Of a DNA stretch of 64,000 nt, positions 48,261 to 62,892 are shown one piece after another (position 1 is the stretch's first letter; each line of letters starts with the position of its first letter). The notes beneath the pieces were generated by a model. That model ran no database searches and was not told the DNA's origin. It saw only the letters and a program-made list of their open reading frames with translations. The translations under genes were made by a program, and so were the position numbers. The stretch comes from Druceiella hillmani (Eukaryota; Arthropoda; Insecta; Lepidoptera; Hepialidae): NCBI GenBank assembly GCA_039881145.1, contig JAYKKI010000132.1, positions 2,456,501-2,520,500 of the forward strand, read 5' to 3'.

Positions 48261-50952
48261 AAATACAAGTGGTGTTTTGTTCACGTACCTATGCTACAAA
48301 TATGGTATTAATTTATTTTGAGAAAGGTACATCATTATTTTGAATCCAAAAATATGACGAAACTTAAAGTATGAATACGTACTTTGAGAGTTTTAATGAG
48401 TTTGAATCTGTTGCCCAGAGATTTGTCTATGGGATGTAATAAATATACAAGTAATTATAATACATAATTATTAATAAAAATATAATAAGTAATGAAAATA
48501 AATTCATTTTTAACATTTTGAATTAATTAGAAATTATTTCTATCCTCTTTTTAAATCAACTCATCGTGTATTAAGCTATAAAAATTACAACTACCACTAG
48601 GATAAAAATATCACAGTCCATGATTTATTATTACAAAATATAAATAGCAAGATTTGCGGAGAAAACGGTGGTAAACCCATCTCGAAAACCTTTGAGCGAC
48701 TGAGGAAGAAATAAACTGTGAGAACTTATTTATCACAAAAAAAATATCGGATCCGATATCTTCCAACCATATATATTTTTACATAGAAATCTCGCACGGC
48801 AAATGAATACATTTTTCGTAAATTTTACATCAGTACTGAAAAAAATCAACGCGATATATAAGGTGTTTTTTATGTTTATATTTCTTACTCAAATTTGTAT
48901 TATTCCGGGTGTATCGAAGTATCATTTTATTCATTACTTTTAAAATTAACATTTTTTTAATTGGAAAACTTGTTAACTCTGTTTTTAACCTAGAAAAGAG
49001 TTAACAAACCAATAAAAAAATATTATTTATTGTAACTATTTTTTTTAATTGAAAAACCTGAAACATACAAGCAATATTTTTAATGGATAAATTGGGATTT
49101 CATTGCAAGAAAACATTGGGGTCTTGTTTATTTTTATACCTACAAGTAATATAGGAGTAATTTGCAATTTTATTCCGAGTTTATTTTTCTTTTTTGGTTA
49201 TGCAATTTGGTCTCAAATATTGGCCGAAATTTGACAATCGAGGTACGCGTTAAAGTCATTTATGAGTTTGAGACATAATGCTAATTGTTTTCTTATAGTG
49301 TACTAAAGCTATATCTTTTAAATTTTATTAATTTTTGTGTCAACATTATTGCATTTTAATATTTTTCTTATTTCATTTAACATATAAAACATTTTTTTTC
49401 TTTGTACTTTTTTTCCATTTCCTAATTATTTATAACTAATATATATTATTTTAGTCATACCAAATTTTACTATTAGAATTTTTATTTTATATGTTACTAT
49501 TTAAGGATAGTATAATTCTCTTTTCAGATATAAACAAGTGTCTAAAGTAATAATGTCTTAAGGTATTAAAATAATTGTTTCATAATATCATATTTTATTT
49601 GATACGACACACACACCGGATATAACTTATTTTAAGTAAATGAATGCCTCCATTTTATGCATTAAAAACAATTCTTTTTTACCGTATATTATTCGGTTTG
49701 GGTAATTAAGTTCTGAAAATACATAAGTTAATTAAATTTTTACTATCAAAATTTTATCTACCTCCTACGTCCGAATTAATTTGTTTTGGGTAACTTAATA
49801 TCTTTACTTTAAACTTATTTAAAAGTAAAGTATCCAAATTTATAGCCTTAAACTAGTTTTGAGTTTTTCAGTTCTCAAAATGTGTATTTTGATATAATGT
49901 TAACTTTTGCATTTAAAAAATTTAGATGAATTTGGTTTATAACTTGGATTTATGTTTGATAACATCAACGAATAACAATATTCACATACTAAAAATTAAT
50001 TAAAATTTAAGTAGTTTAGTTTTCACTAACATTTTAAAATATTAAGTGGTAAGCATTATAAGAGAAATATTTTATGACATATAAAAAAATAAAATGTAGG
50101 ATGAAAATGATCCTCGGAAATGAAATTTTTTAATTCAATGAAAAGGTGATGCGAATAATTACGAAAATATTTCCTAAAAAACTAATGTAATATAATGCTA
50201 CATATAAATTATGTTTCAAAAAAAATAAAAAAAGAATTTAAGTTATATAAAAAACTGGTCGTATATAATTATCGTTGTCGACTTATATTTATTATCAAAA
50301 CACTAAATGCAAAAATATTTCATTTTCAATTAATAATTAGCCAACTATAAAGAACATATTTAAAAAAACTTCCATAACAATCAAGCGACTAAGATATCAG
50401 AAGATCAGATGTAAATGTCAGATGTGCCAGGTTAAAAAGACTTAAGTAAGATTAAGACAGATTTATAAATAATTTTAATAAAATAAAGACTTGAAAACTC
50501 AAAATAACATTATAAACTCTGTTCACCATTGCCTTTCAGACATCTTGAAATATGTACCAAAACTTAAATTAGTTTCCAACAATTTTTAATTTCCAGACCA
50601 CATTCAAGATGTCGCAAATTGGAAAGTTTCATTATATTCCGATTTGCGTGTTTAAATTTAGCGGAACAAGGCCAGTAACTGTCTGAAGCACGACTGCTGC
50701 AAACTACATATTATTTAACTTAATTCACTTTCATTTTCCAAAGTTTTTTATATTGTCCCTGAAATTGTGAAAAATATTCTGCGGTGAACGAATGTGGGTT
50801 GTATACAAATGGAGAACATTCAATTATAAATATGTACTTGCGAAATGAATGTAATTTTCTTCTCGTTGTTTCAAAAGAGTCAAGTAGGAAATATTAAAAT
50901 TTATTATTTGGGTGCAATGTAAAGTTATAAACTAATTATATAGATATGAAAG
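48261..50952. other. Very AT-rich sequence, no gene seen
   Basis: Almost pure A/T with homopolymer runs. One weak inverted pair, TGTTAACTCT / AGAGTTAACA, lies near 48970-49010. Confidence 0.5.
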
Positions 50953-51035
50953 TGTGTTGGTTTATCTGTCGTCACAACGGAACAACGGACCGACGTGATT
51001 TTTTGCAGACAGAGGCTGACTTTAATCTGGAAAAT
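50953..51035 (+). repeat. Interspersed repeat fragment common in insects
   Basis: GTGTGTTGGTTTATCTGTCG, CAACGGAACAACGGACC and GACGTGATTTTTTGC match, in order, a phrase that I remember from dispersed repeats of many insects (TTTGTTTGTC, CGCAACGGAGCAACGGA, GACGTGATTTTTTGC). It is a short fragment with a CA/TA microsatellite downstream. Confidence 0.5.
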
Positions 51036-53335
51036 CTCCCCCTCTCACACATGCACACACTCACACAATATATGTATGTGTATATATATATATCAATGTC
51101 ATTTTTTGCAAAGATTAAATTCTTAAATCAATAAAATAATTTAGACATTATGTATTTTTAGAACGACTAGAGTCAATTTATCTAGGCATTCACTCATAAA
51201 TATAATAAGCGATATGTTTATGAGTTTCACAAAATAATTGTCTATATTTTCAACATTTATATTGATACTTAATTTTTGAAAATGTACCTTACTATCGTAT
51301 AACTTTTACTTCACTTTGGACACCATTCTCATGTTTCCCTTTTAAATAATATATAACTATCCCATCTTTACCTATCGTATAACTTTTACTCCACTCTGGA
51401 CACCATTCTCATGTTTCCGTTGTTAAATAATATATCCAGCAGTGATCTTACTTGAAATAATTAAAATTAAATATATTCTTGTTTTGTTCAAGGTTGATAA
51501 TGAGGATAAACCCAAAATTATATTTTGAAAGTAATTTTCAATAAATATAATTTTCCTCTTTTTCGGAATTTTAAAAATAATTTGTTAAATTTCTATCAAT
51601 GAAAACTTTAAAGTAGTGAGTATTTTCAATTACGAAGAGATTAATCGTTTTGGCAATATTGCACACGGGTTTTTTAACGTCATTTTAAGTAATAGTTAGA
51701 TAGATAAATTATGAAACATTTTTCTAACGGTTAAAATCATTTGAATTATTAAGACATTTTTTCACCTACAGCTAAAGTTTTGTTACCCTAACCGTAAGAG
51801 ATTCGAAGAAATTTATTTTAAAATTGTCTCTCCAGTGTTTACTTTGTTGATTAACTCCAAGATGAATGAAGACCAGGAACTAAAATTTTGTCAACGACGT
51901 TCTTTAAAAGTTATTAATTAAAACATGGTTATTATAATGTTCAAGGCACCGTTATTTAAAAATTATTAACGCCAAAATAGAAAAAAATAAACGAACAATG
52001 TATTATTTGTATTTTATTACTAAAGATTTCAAAATAGCTTTGGCCGTGTTTTTAATAAATGTTGAAATATTAATTAGGTTCCAACTAGTAAATATCTTTC
52101 ATTTCCTTCAATATTTACGATTATTTAATAATAAATTGTACAATAACTTAAACTCTTACGCTTTGTTTATATGATATTTTAATAATATTGATATTTTAAT
52201 TTCATTATTATTTACTGAATTTGACAAGTTATAAAAATGAAGGCATTATGGATTTTCCCCTAATAGTGGTGTTTTTCATTATCTATTCTAATTAATTTTT
52301 GATCGCGAAATTTAGCCAACGTACCTCATATAAAAACTGAATGCCTAACACACAGTGACAAACCTTCAAATTTTTAGTCTGGTTTCGAAAAATAGGATAA
52401 TCAGCTTACTAAGCATGCAACGATCCATTAAGCAAAAATCTCGCAGTATTTTTTTCACTTCACAGCCTCACGGGCGTTATAAAGAGGGGTGTTACTCAGA
52501 AGATAAATTTATTTTCTCCTGAAGCGTGACTTATCATCTGTGTTAATAGCTGTTTTATTATAGTGTAAGAGCAGTGATTGTCTAAAAATTATGGTCAGCC
52601 AGCTAGATATTCTCCGAATAATGCAATAGGAGTGTTCTGAAGTGATGACGTGTTTATTCTTTTTCAATTTCAGACTAAAATTTATGCTATGTAGGTTGTG
52701 CTATAAGGTCCACGGGCTTTTGGAATCTGTAATTGTGGTGTTGTGGTTAAGAGCAATGTAGATTTGCATGAGTGTTATTTGAATTTTAAACAATTTTCAT
52801 CACATATCAAATACCAAAACGATATATGTAAAATATAAAACATATTATAATCCTTTCACGAAATAAATGTAATTACAATTTTGTGTAATGTTGCTGATAA
52901 ATAATTAAGTATGACATTTTTAAATATAAAATTTTACATGTTCTTTTCCGATAACATATGGAAAAAGGTATTAAAGCTAAATTATTTAATTTTTACCTTG
53001 AAAATTTATATTCCCAAAGTTTTCTTTCAATGTCTAAAGAGTTTTTATGTTTTAAAGAAAAAAGAATAGTATTGTATATGTGTATTGTGTATAGGAAATA
53101 ATTAGTAATATTAATGACATTCTAAGTATAATTATATCTTTGTAACTTGAAATAAAATATTTCATAAAATTTTATTATCATTTATTACTATAAATTTTGT
53201 ACTGTATTATCTTTCTATGAAGCAGATTAGTATAATAGCATTCAAACATGAAATTAATATTCCATATAAATATTTATTTTAACATGCACAGAATTAAAAA
53301 GATAATCACAAGCAATAAATCATACCATTAAATTT
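51036..53335. other. AT-rich sequence with one duplication, no gene seen
   Basis: The duplication at 51292-51436 is listed separately. Nothing else is supported. Confidence 0.5.
51292..51436 (+). repeat. 80-bp tandem duplication, two units
   Basis: CTATCGTATAACTTTTACT, GGACACCATTCTCATGTTTC and TTAAATAATATAT recur exactly 80 bases apart with only a few substitutions, so it is recent. Confidence 0.9.
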
Positions 53336-53544
53336 TTATTCACAACTAAATGAAACTACGTGATTTATTATTATTTCTACTTTATTTAAATTCTTAACCA
53401 TGACCTCGATTTCGTTGTAACCTAGGTCGTGGTTCAGAATTTAAATAAAGTAGAAAAAATACAACATCATGAACTTTCAATTAGTTGTGAATAAAAATTA
53501 AGTGATATTGAATTTCTATAAAATTAATGGCAAATATATTCAAC
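53336..53544. mobile_element. Foldback element, copy 5 (centre deleted)
   Basis: The left arm (TTCACAACTAAATGAAACTACG to ATTTCGTTGTA) joins directly to the right arm at ACCTAGGTCGTGG and ends after CAAATATATTCAAC. The ribozyme core, helix II and central loop are gone from both arms, leaving a short snap-back. This is the internal deletion expected when a long hairpin is slipped over during replication. Confidence 0.75.
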
Positions 53545-55369
53545 ATCGTGTCGTCCTAATTTAGGTGTAGAGATAAAATTAAAATTATATGTTATGTGTA
53601 GACTTAAGCACTGACGCAAACGATGGGTTTGGAACTAATTTATCAGTCATTCGGAAAACGAGGTTTCTTTTCATGGAAGTTTACAGTATGGGCACAATCG
53701 CACCGTATTTGATGCGTATCGTTAACACCTATTGTCCTCATTTACCTACAATGCAATATGCCTACAATGCAGAGTTTTGTATACATGCAAGAGCAAAGTT
53801 ATATTAGCATTATCTTTCTTGACTTTGCTTTTGTATTGTGACAATTCCAAATTGCAGTAATACACACAAATTGAGGCCCAATGAAAGTTATTTGGAGAAT
53901 GCTATAAATTTGCATTTATTTAGAGAGCTAACAGCTCTAAAGCTCTCTCATACTTTTGTGATGGTTCAATGTAAGTATTAAATGGCAACCTAATATAATA
54001 TATCATAAATGCTAGAACATACTTGGAAGTAAAAGTTAAGTATGAAGTAAGTAATGATAATATTAGAAAAAGTAAGTATATTCCTAAAAAAAATAAACCT
54101 TAAAATAGACCGGTCAACAACAATTTCAATATACAGTACGCAAGAAAAATCAATTATAAATTAGGAAAAAAGTGCCTTAGTACGAACTAATAATGAAGTT
54201 CATAGGTATAACATAGAAACTTCTGAATGTATGTAGTTAAGAAAAGAGAATATAGTTGATAAATCAGGTTAGCAATTTCTGATAACTGTATATTGAAACA
54301 GTGATATTACGTAGAACCAAGGGTCTACAATATTGGCCATAGGTAGAATAGAATCTACAATATTGGTAATAACTTTGTGACATGCGTGTCTACTTTAATT
54401 ACACATTGTTCTCGTCTCCACGCATAACGAAGGTACTACTAGTTTTAAGCCTTAATTATACAACGAGGTCACAAAATACTCACTGGGGATTCGCGTCTTT
54501 ACCCTTGAGGTTATCTGAAGGTTAATTAAAATGAACTAGTAATTTTAGGGAATAACCCAGAGCGAAATATCTAATCAAACTTATGAATACAGTGGAAATT
54601 AAATAATAATAAATTTATATTTAGTCCTTATTAAATATAAAGAATATTTTTGGTAGCCATATGTTTTTTTTGAGTATGTAATTTTAAAGAACCATAGCGA
54701 CGTACTCAATAATCTACGTGTGATTTTGAACAATTTTAACGTCTATTTTGGTAGTGTTTCAAGTTGTACATTGTGTAAATATTGAATTATTTTAAATAAA
54801 TTATAATACAGTAGATAGGGATGAGTATTAAGGTATATATTTGCTTATCACAACCTACTTGTGTTTATGAATACTTAACAACATCATTATGTTCTACATA
54901 AGGCTATCATGTCTTAAAATAACTTATCGGTAGTAATGTTAAAATTTTAATAATAATTTAATTGACTATACTTTGAGTAGAATATGTTTGAATTTTCTCA
55001 AAGTACTGTGTCGTAAATAAATATTTATTGAATAAACATCGTTACGGAGTTTGCCAAAGTAGTAAAGTCGAACCTTATAATAAAAGTTAATTTAAATATT
55101 TTTGGGAAATATTTTTATTACAACATAAAAACTTTCCATCTTTAAAAGCAATGTAACTTTAGCACTTACTTTTAAATGTTTAGCAAGTTTTTAAAATAAG
55201 TACTGAATTTAAATTACATATCGACACGAGTTTATTATATTATGGGACTGTTTGAAGACAAATATTTAGAGGGTCGAATTTTTTATTATTTTGCTTTTCT
55301 TTACGTAAAAAGTTTTCAAAATAGATCTTTCAAAAATTTTAAATATTTTTCTTCGGTTAATTTATGGTG
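53545..55369. other. AT-rich sequence, no gene seen
   Basis: A 72-codon ATG frame at 53589-53807 in slightly GC-raised DNA has no recognised similarity and is not called. Confidence 0.4.
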
Positions 55370-55630
55370 TTGAATATATTTGGCGTTAATTTTGTAGAAA
55401 TTCATTGTTCACAATTAAATGAAACTACGTGATGTAGTATTATTTCTACTTTCTTTAATTTCTTTACCACGACCTAGGTTTCGTTGTATTACAACAGTCT
55501 TTCTTTGCAGTCCAATCTTTGCTAATATCCCACCTGAAGATGTTGTAATACAACGAAACTTAGGCCGTGGTAAAGAAATGAAAGAAAGTAGAAATAATAC
55601 TACATCACGTAGTTTCATTTAATTGTGAAT
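55370..55630. mobile_element. Foldback element, copy 6
   Basis: A nearly complete copy with ~100-bp arms. The left arm runs from TTGAATATATTTGGCG through TTCACAATTAAATGAAAC and TTTACCACGACCTAGG to GTATTACAACAG. The centre has CAATCTTTGCTAATA. The right arm mirrors it to GTTTCATTTAATTGTGAAT. The symmetry makes both strands read almost the same 67-codon frame, which is an artefact of the palindrome and not a gene. The left arm has lost CCAC and most of CUGAAGA. Confidence 0.85.
55530..55570 (+). ncRNA. Hammerhead ribozyme motif, right arm of copy 6
   Basis: CCAC, CUGAAGA, U, GUUGU-AAU-ACAAC, GAAA, CUUAGGC, C, GUGG. Helices I and II and the core are intact, but the U that should close helix III next to the cleavage site is C, leaving an A-C pair there. 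It is probably impaired. Confidence 0.45.
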
Positions 55631-57144
55631 TTATGGTGTATTGAGTTAAAATAACATAATATATTTAAAAGACATATAGATGTTGGTTCCTCTTTTTGAA
55701 CAAATAAATCAGAATAGAAACAATGAAGCACCTTTAAATAATTTTAAACCAATATCAAACAACCAAGCAAACAAGTTGTCATTATTTTTTGTGTAATACA
55801 CTTAAAAAGTATATATTTCGTTCTAACAAATTGTAGGTATATATAATAAAATTTTCGAAGCTTAGCCTACGAGGGAATAGTAGCGCGCAATCTGAGGAGT
55901 AGAAAGATATTCAAGAGAGAGGATTTTGTGACCCTGGGGTGCGATAACACCATCTGAGTAATCCACCCTTTGAATCTAAGTGAGATAAAAAAGTGGTACG
56001 CTAGTATAAACTGCGGTCGTCCAAGATTGAAAGTATCTAGATATTTGAAGAGATCTTTGCAATATTTCTTGTTTAATTCTAGACTGAACATGTTGTTGCA
56101 ATGCTACGTACCGTTGCATGGTAGTCATGTTGTATATTGTGTCCTCATCATAACTAGATATAAAGAGATATTTGATATATTTATTAGGATATCGAGTTGT
56201 ATTTTGTATAGTAGATTGAAATATCTGCTTGAGTTAGAATATTTTTGCATATATTAATCAATAACTCTAATTGTTTATGCATCGATATTTAGCGAAGGAA
56301 GTAGACCCCGTAAATATCAGAGTTCATGTTTAAAAAAAAATATCAGTTATACAAATAATATTTTTAATATTTCTAATTAAAGGAAAGGTTATTAACGTTT
56401 GCATTTAATGGTTTCATTTTAAGTGACTTTATAATAATATGATATACCTAATTAATATTAAGAGCGATAAATGTGACTACTTAGTTTTAAGGCATTAAAA
56501 ATACAACTTAATTCTGAAAATGTTATACTTGAATTAGTCTTTTTGTCAGTACGGTGCTATCAAATTTGAAAAATGTACATTGTGACAAAAAGGGTTTAAC
56601 GTGAAAAAAGACATTGTTTAGATACATTTTTATGATTTTTGCTCTATTGAGATCACAAAAATTATAATAGATATCGGTTAAGATTTTAAAGGGAATCTTC
56701 ATCTTATGCTTCTCTTTTTACTGATTTATTTAATTTAATTACAGCCATATCATTTTAATGCAGATCATGTTAAAAGTAGAGTAGTGGTATCCATAAATTT
56801 GTACCTAAAAATATATACGGTATTTGTCAAGCGTTAAGTTATCAGGTAAATTTATGCTCAATGAGTACTCCACGATTTAAACAATGCTTAAAATGTTCTA
56901 TCGGAAAGGAAAAGTGATCCTGAAAATCAATTAATGGCAGTCAAATACTATATTTGACATTATAATGAGTGATAAAATCTAATTGAATAAACAGCTATTA
57001 ATTTGAAATGTATCCAAAAAGAGTGTGTTTCTATTTAAGTAAATTCAACGATACAATTGTAGGCAAAACAGAGGATAAAATTCTCTAGAAAAAATTGAAG
57101 TTTCAGAAAACTAAATACCAGTAATTGGTAGCTTCGGAACTATT
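55631..57144. other. AT-rich sequence with an interrupted open stretch
   Basis: From about 55863 to 56257 one plus-strand frame is open for about 130 codons except for one TGA near 55954. GC is raised at its start. No family was recognised, and it is discussed as a finding. Confidence 0.35.
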
Positions 57145-57290
57145 TTAAAAACTCCTAAATAAACCAATGTTTCGACAATACACCAATAATTTTTTTAAAA
57201 AATCCCCTAAATAAAGCATTGTTTCGACAATGCGCCAGTAATTTAAAAAAAAAAACCCCTAAATAAACCAATGTTTCGACAATACACACT
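57145..57290 (+). repeat. 52-bp tandem repeat, about 3 units
   Basis: CCTAAATAAA followed by TGTTTCGACAAT recurs at exact 52-base spacing, separated by A/T runs of varying content. Confidence 0.9.
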
Positions 57291-57319
57291 AAAACTAAAA
57301 GTGTGTATTGTCGAAACAT
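57271..57319. repeat. Perfect hairpin, 20-bp arms, 9-nt loop
   Basis: The last tandem unit (ATGTTTCGACAATACACACT) is followed by its exact reverse complement at 57300-57319, and then by another TGTCGAAACA. The hairpin was evidently made from the repeat unit itself. Confidence 0.95.
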
Positions 57320-57964
57320 TTGTCGAAACACTAAAAGACTATAATTTCTCGTTGAACGTTAAATTTGTTCCAGAAGTTATTAACTCATCCAAATTGAAGT
57401 CTCGACCTTATTTATGTTATTTAGTTTTGAAAATTAAGGGCAAATTTTAGGCGAGCAAGATTATATTATAATTATATTAAAATATATTGATTGTAATTGC
57501 TACGTAGAACGTACGTCTTATTTTCCGTAGAAGAAACACGTGAAGAAGGATGGGCTCCATGCATCACTATTTTCATTCGTTGGATGCAATAGAGTATCAA
57601 TTATATCTAGGAATGCTGTGAAAAATGAAACGACGCTTGGCACAATTTTTAATTCCGAAAACTATTCTGAAATTCAATAATATTTACATGTCAACTAGCC
57701 ATCATAAATTAAACTTATAAGTATCTGTATAACGTTTATCTAATTTATGACAAATTTATGCCTCCAATTTCGTCTGCGAGGACTATGTTAATGTAGCCTA
57801 TGTGTCAATCCAGGTTTTAAGTTATTTTTGTTCTATTTTTTTTTCAAAAAACAATTGGCGTTAAGTGGAAACATCGTGATCGCATCATAGAATGGAAAGA
57901 TTTTTTTATGCTCCCCCAGGTAAACCACGTTACTATTTTGGGAATACCGCAAATAAATTATAAA

Positions 57965-58320
57965 TCAAAAGTAACATTTAAATTTACACGATGCTCCTTA
58001 TAATATACGAGTAATACAATTAGTTATTACTGTGGTTACATCACAGGATATGAAATAAAATTACCGTAGATTAATCCAGGCTATTTTTATGTAAAATTTC
58101 GTTTAGACGCGGTCACAATCAAAAATGACATTCAAATTTACACGATGCTCCTTGTAAGATACGAGTAAAACAGTTAGTTTATCCAGTAAGAACCTAAAAA
58201 TATCATAAAAGATGGATGTTATTACTATGGTCATATCACAGGTTATGAAAAAAATTACCACAGATTAATCCAGGCTATTTTTATGTAAATTTCGTTTAGA
58301 ACCGGTCACAACTTAGAGCT
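57965..58320 (+). repeat. ~155-bp tandem duplication, two units
   Basis: AATTTACACGATGCTCCTT, GATTAATCCAGGCTATTTTT and TTTCGTTTAGA with CGGTCACAA recur in order. Unit two has an extra ~35-40 bases around GTAAGAACCTAAAAATATC. Confidence 0.9.
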
Positions 58321-59647
58321 TTCTATAGCAACAAAACATTCATCCAAACTTTCGCACTTATGACGTTAGTTAGGATAAGTACCTAATATATTCTCGTATT
58401 AACCTCGCATTAGAACACGAGAACTATGCGATTCCAATTTGTAAAGGAACCGAAGGTAGAAAATTTATTAAAAAATAATATAAAAAAATATTGTACTTAA
58501 TTCAGCGAGTAATTCAACCCTTAATTCAACCCTTTTAATTTACGTAAGAAATGAAATGTTACGTAATTAGAAATTCTATTATGAAAATGTCATATTTAAT
58601 TGTTAATGAAAATTTAAACTGATCAATTATGACAAAGTAATGAAAAGTGTACAAATAATTGTGATATACCAAAACTTGTAATAATAAAGTTATTTGTGTA
58701 TTTTTTTTATTTCACTATTCCGTTAAAATTACTCTGTAAAAATTTTCTCGTAAAATTATTAAACAAGAATTTAGTCAAAAAACTTTTTCAAACCGTTTTA
58801 AAATTGATGTTTTTTTTTCATTTACACTAAAATTACTTTGGTTGCATTTATTCGACAAGTTCTAAAGTAAATTCGATAATTTAAAAATGTTATTAAAAAT
58901 AGTATCGCTTTTGGGAATAAAGAAAACGAGATGTTTAAGGTATGTTGTTCAAAACGGCTATCTCAAAGCCGTTTGAAAAAAAAAATACTTTATTTTAAAA
59001 AACCTTTTTAAGTAAAAATGAACATACATCAAAACAATACAACACATATTAAATTACAAACTTATAATAAGTTATAAGAAATAAAATAAGAAAGAAAAAC
59101 TCATGGAGCTAATGAAAGGTATTAAAAAAAGAAATAATGGAAAAAATATTTATCGAGAGAAAATTTCTTACAATTGTTATGAGCGCACAACGTTAGTACA
59201 ATGTGTGTAATATATGGTACAGCAGAGTTCTCCTTCAATACAAAAGCCTTAATTACATTTTCACGTGAATAAATATTTATTAGCTCAACGTACATATTTC
59301 CTGTACCTTAAGCTTATATTCACATAACATTAAATTATGTAAGAGGCAATCTTACAGATAAGGCACGATCAATGATAGATTAGCTTATCCGGCTTCGGAA
59401 ATCTGATATGATTCCTACCCTCGTTTCCGGTTTGTGTACATTATTCATTCCTTATGAGAGGTATAATTCGAAGTTAATGTTTTCATTAGGTTGAAGACCC
59501 GCATGCAAGTATTTCAATTACGATTATTTGTTTTGTCCATTCAACTTCATTCGGAGACCTATTTGTTGTTTTGCTAATTTATTTATCATTTACTTACAGA
59601 CTTGTGTGGTTTCTAGACGACAGAAAATAAATTTTATTAATCAAATA
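58321..59647. other. AT-rich sequence, no gene seen
   Basis: Nothing supportable beyond homopolymer runs. Confidence 0.5.
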
Positions 59648-60175
59648 GAATTTGTTTACGTTAAATAATTCCATTAATATTTCCACATTAAATAATTCCA
59701 CGTTTAAAATAAATCTCTACAGTATAAAAATAATACGAAATAATTAAAGAGAAATGACTGCCAAAATTTTAATATTATTTGGGTTATTTTTAACTAAGTC
59801 TTATAAAAATTATGTTTTTAATAGAATTTTTTTACGTTAACTAATCCAATAAACGTGGAATAATCGATGGTATAAAACGTTTAAAATAAGTCACTATAGT
59901 ATAAAAATAATACGAAATAATTAAAGAGAAATAAATGCCAAAATCTTAATTTTATTTCGGATTTTTTTTAAATAAGTCTTATAAAAAATTATTTTTTTAA
60001 TATAATTTTTTTACGTTAACTAATTCAATAAAGGTGAAATAATCGATGGTGTAACACGTTTAAAATAAATCACTACAGTATAAAAATAATACGAAATAAT
60101 TAAAGAGAAATGAATGCCAAAATTTTAATATTATTTGGGTTATTTTTAACTAAGTCTTATAAAAATATATTTACG
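59648..60175 (+). repeat. ~178-bp tandem repeat, 3 units
   Basis: ACGTTTAAAATAA, AGTATAAAAATAATACG, AAATAATTAAAGAGAAAT, TGCCAAAAT and TAAGTCTTATAAAAA recur with CGTTTAAAAT at 59701, 59878 and 60057. The first unit is truncated or diverged at its 5' part. Identity is high. Confidence 0.9.
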
Positions 60176-62622
<2,447 letters not shown>

Positions 62623-62892
62623 TACACAATTAAATTAAACTACCTGATGTAGTATTATTTCTACTTTCTTTAAGTTCTTTACCACGGCCTAGGTTTTTAT
62701 TGTATTACAACATCTTCTGGTGGGCTATTAGCAAAAATCTTTGCTAATAGCCCACCTGACGATATTGTAATACTGCTAAACCTAGGTCGTAATAAAGAAC
62801 TTAAAGAAAGTAGAAAGAATACTACGTCACGTAGTTTCATTTAATTGTGAATAATGAATTTCTAAAAAATTAACGACAAATATATTCAATGT
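62623..62892. mobile_element. Foldback element, copy 7 (both arms complete)
   Basis: The most complete palindrome. The arms meet at GTGGGCTATTAGCAAA / TTTGCTAATAGCCCAC, so the whole hairpin has ~105-bp arms and a tiny loop. The outer part continues on the right only (AATAATGAATTTC to CAAATATATTCAATG). On the plus strand the right-arm ribozyme has CCAC, CUGACGA and ACCUAGGU-C, but UAAA instead of GAAA, a broken helix II and GUAA instead of GUGG. The left arm has CAGAAGA and AAAA in the core. Both are probably inactive. Confidence 0.85.

Noticed and set aside
53589..53807. 72-codon ATG frame
   Set aside because: No similarity recognised and no promoter or splice context. Length is compatible with chance.
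55415..55622. Two opposite-strand 67-codon frames with almost identical products
   Set aside because: They are the two faces of the inverted repeat in foldback copy 6. The symmetry creates the similarity and other copies break the frames.
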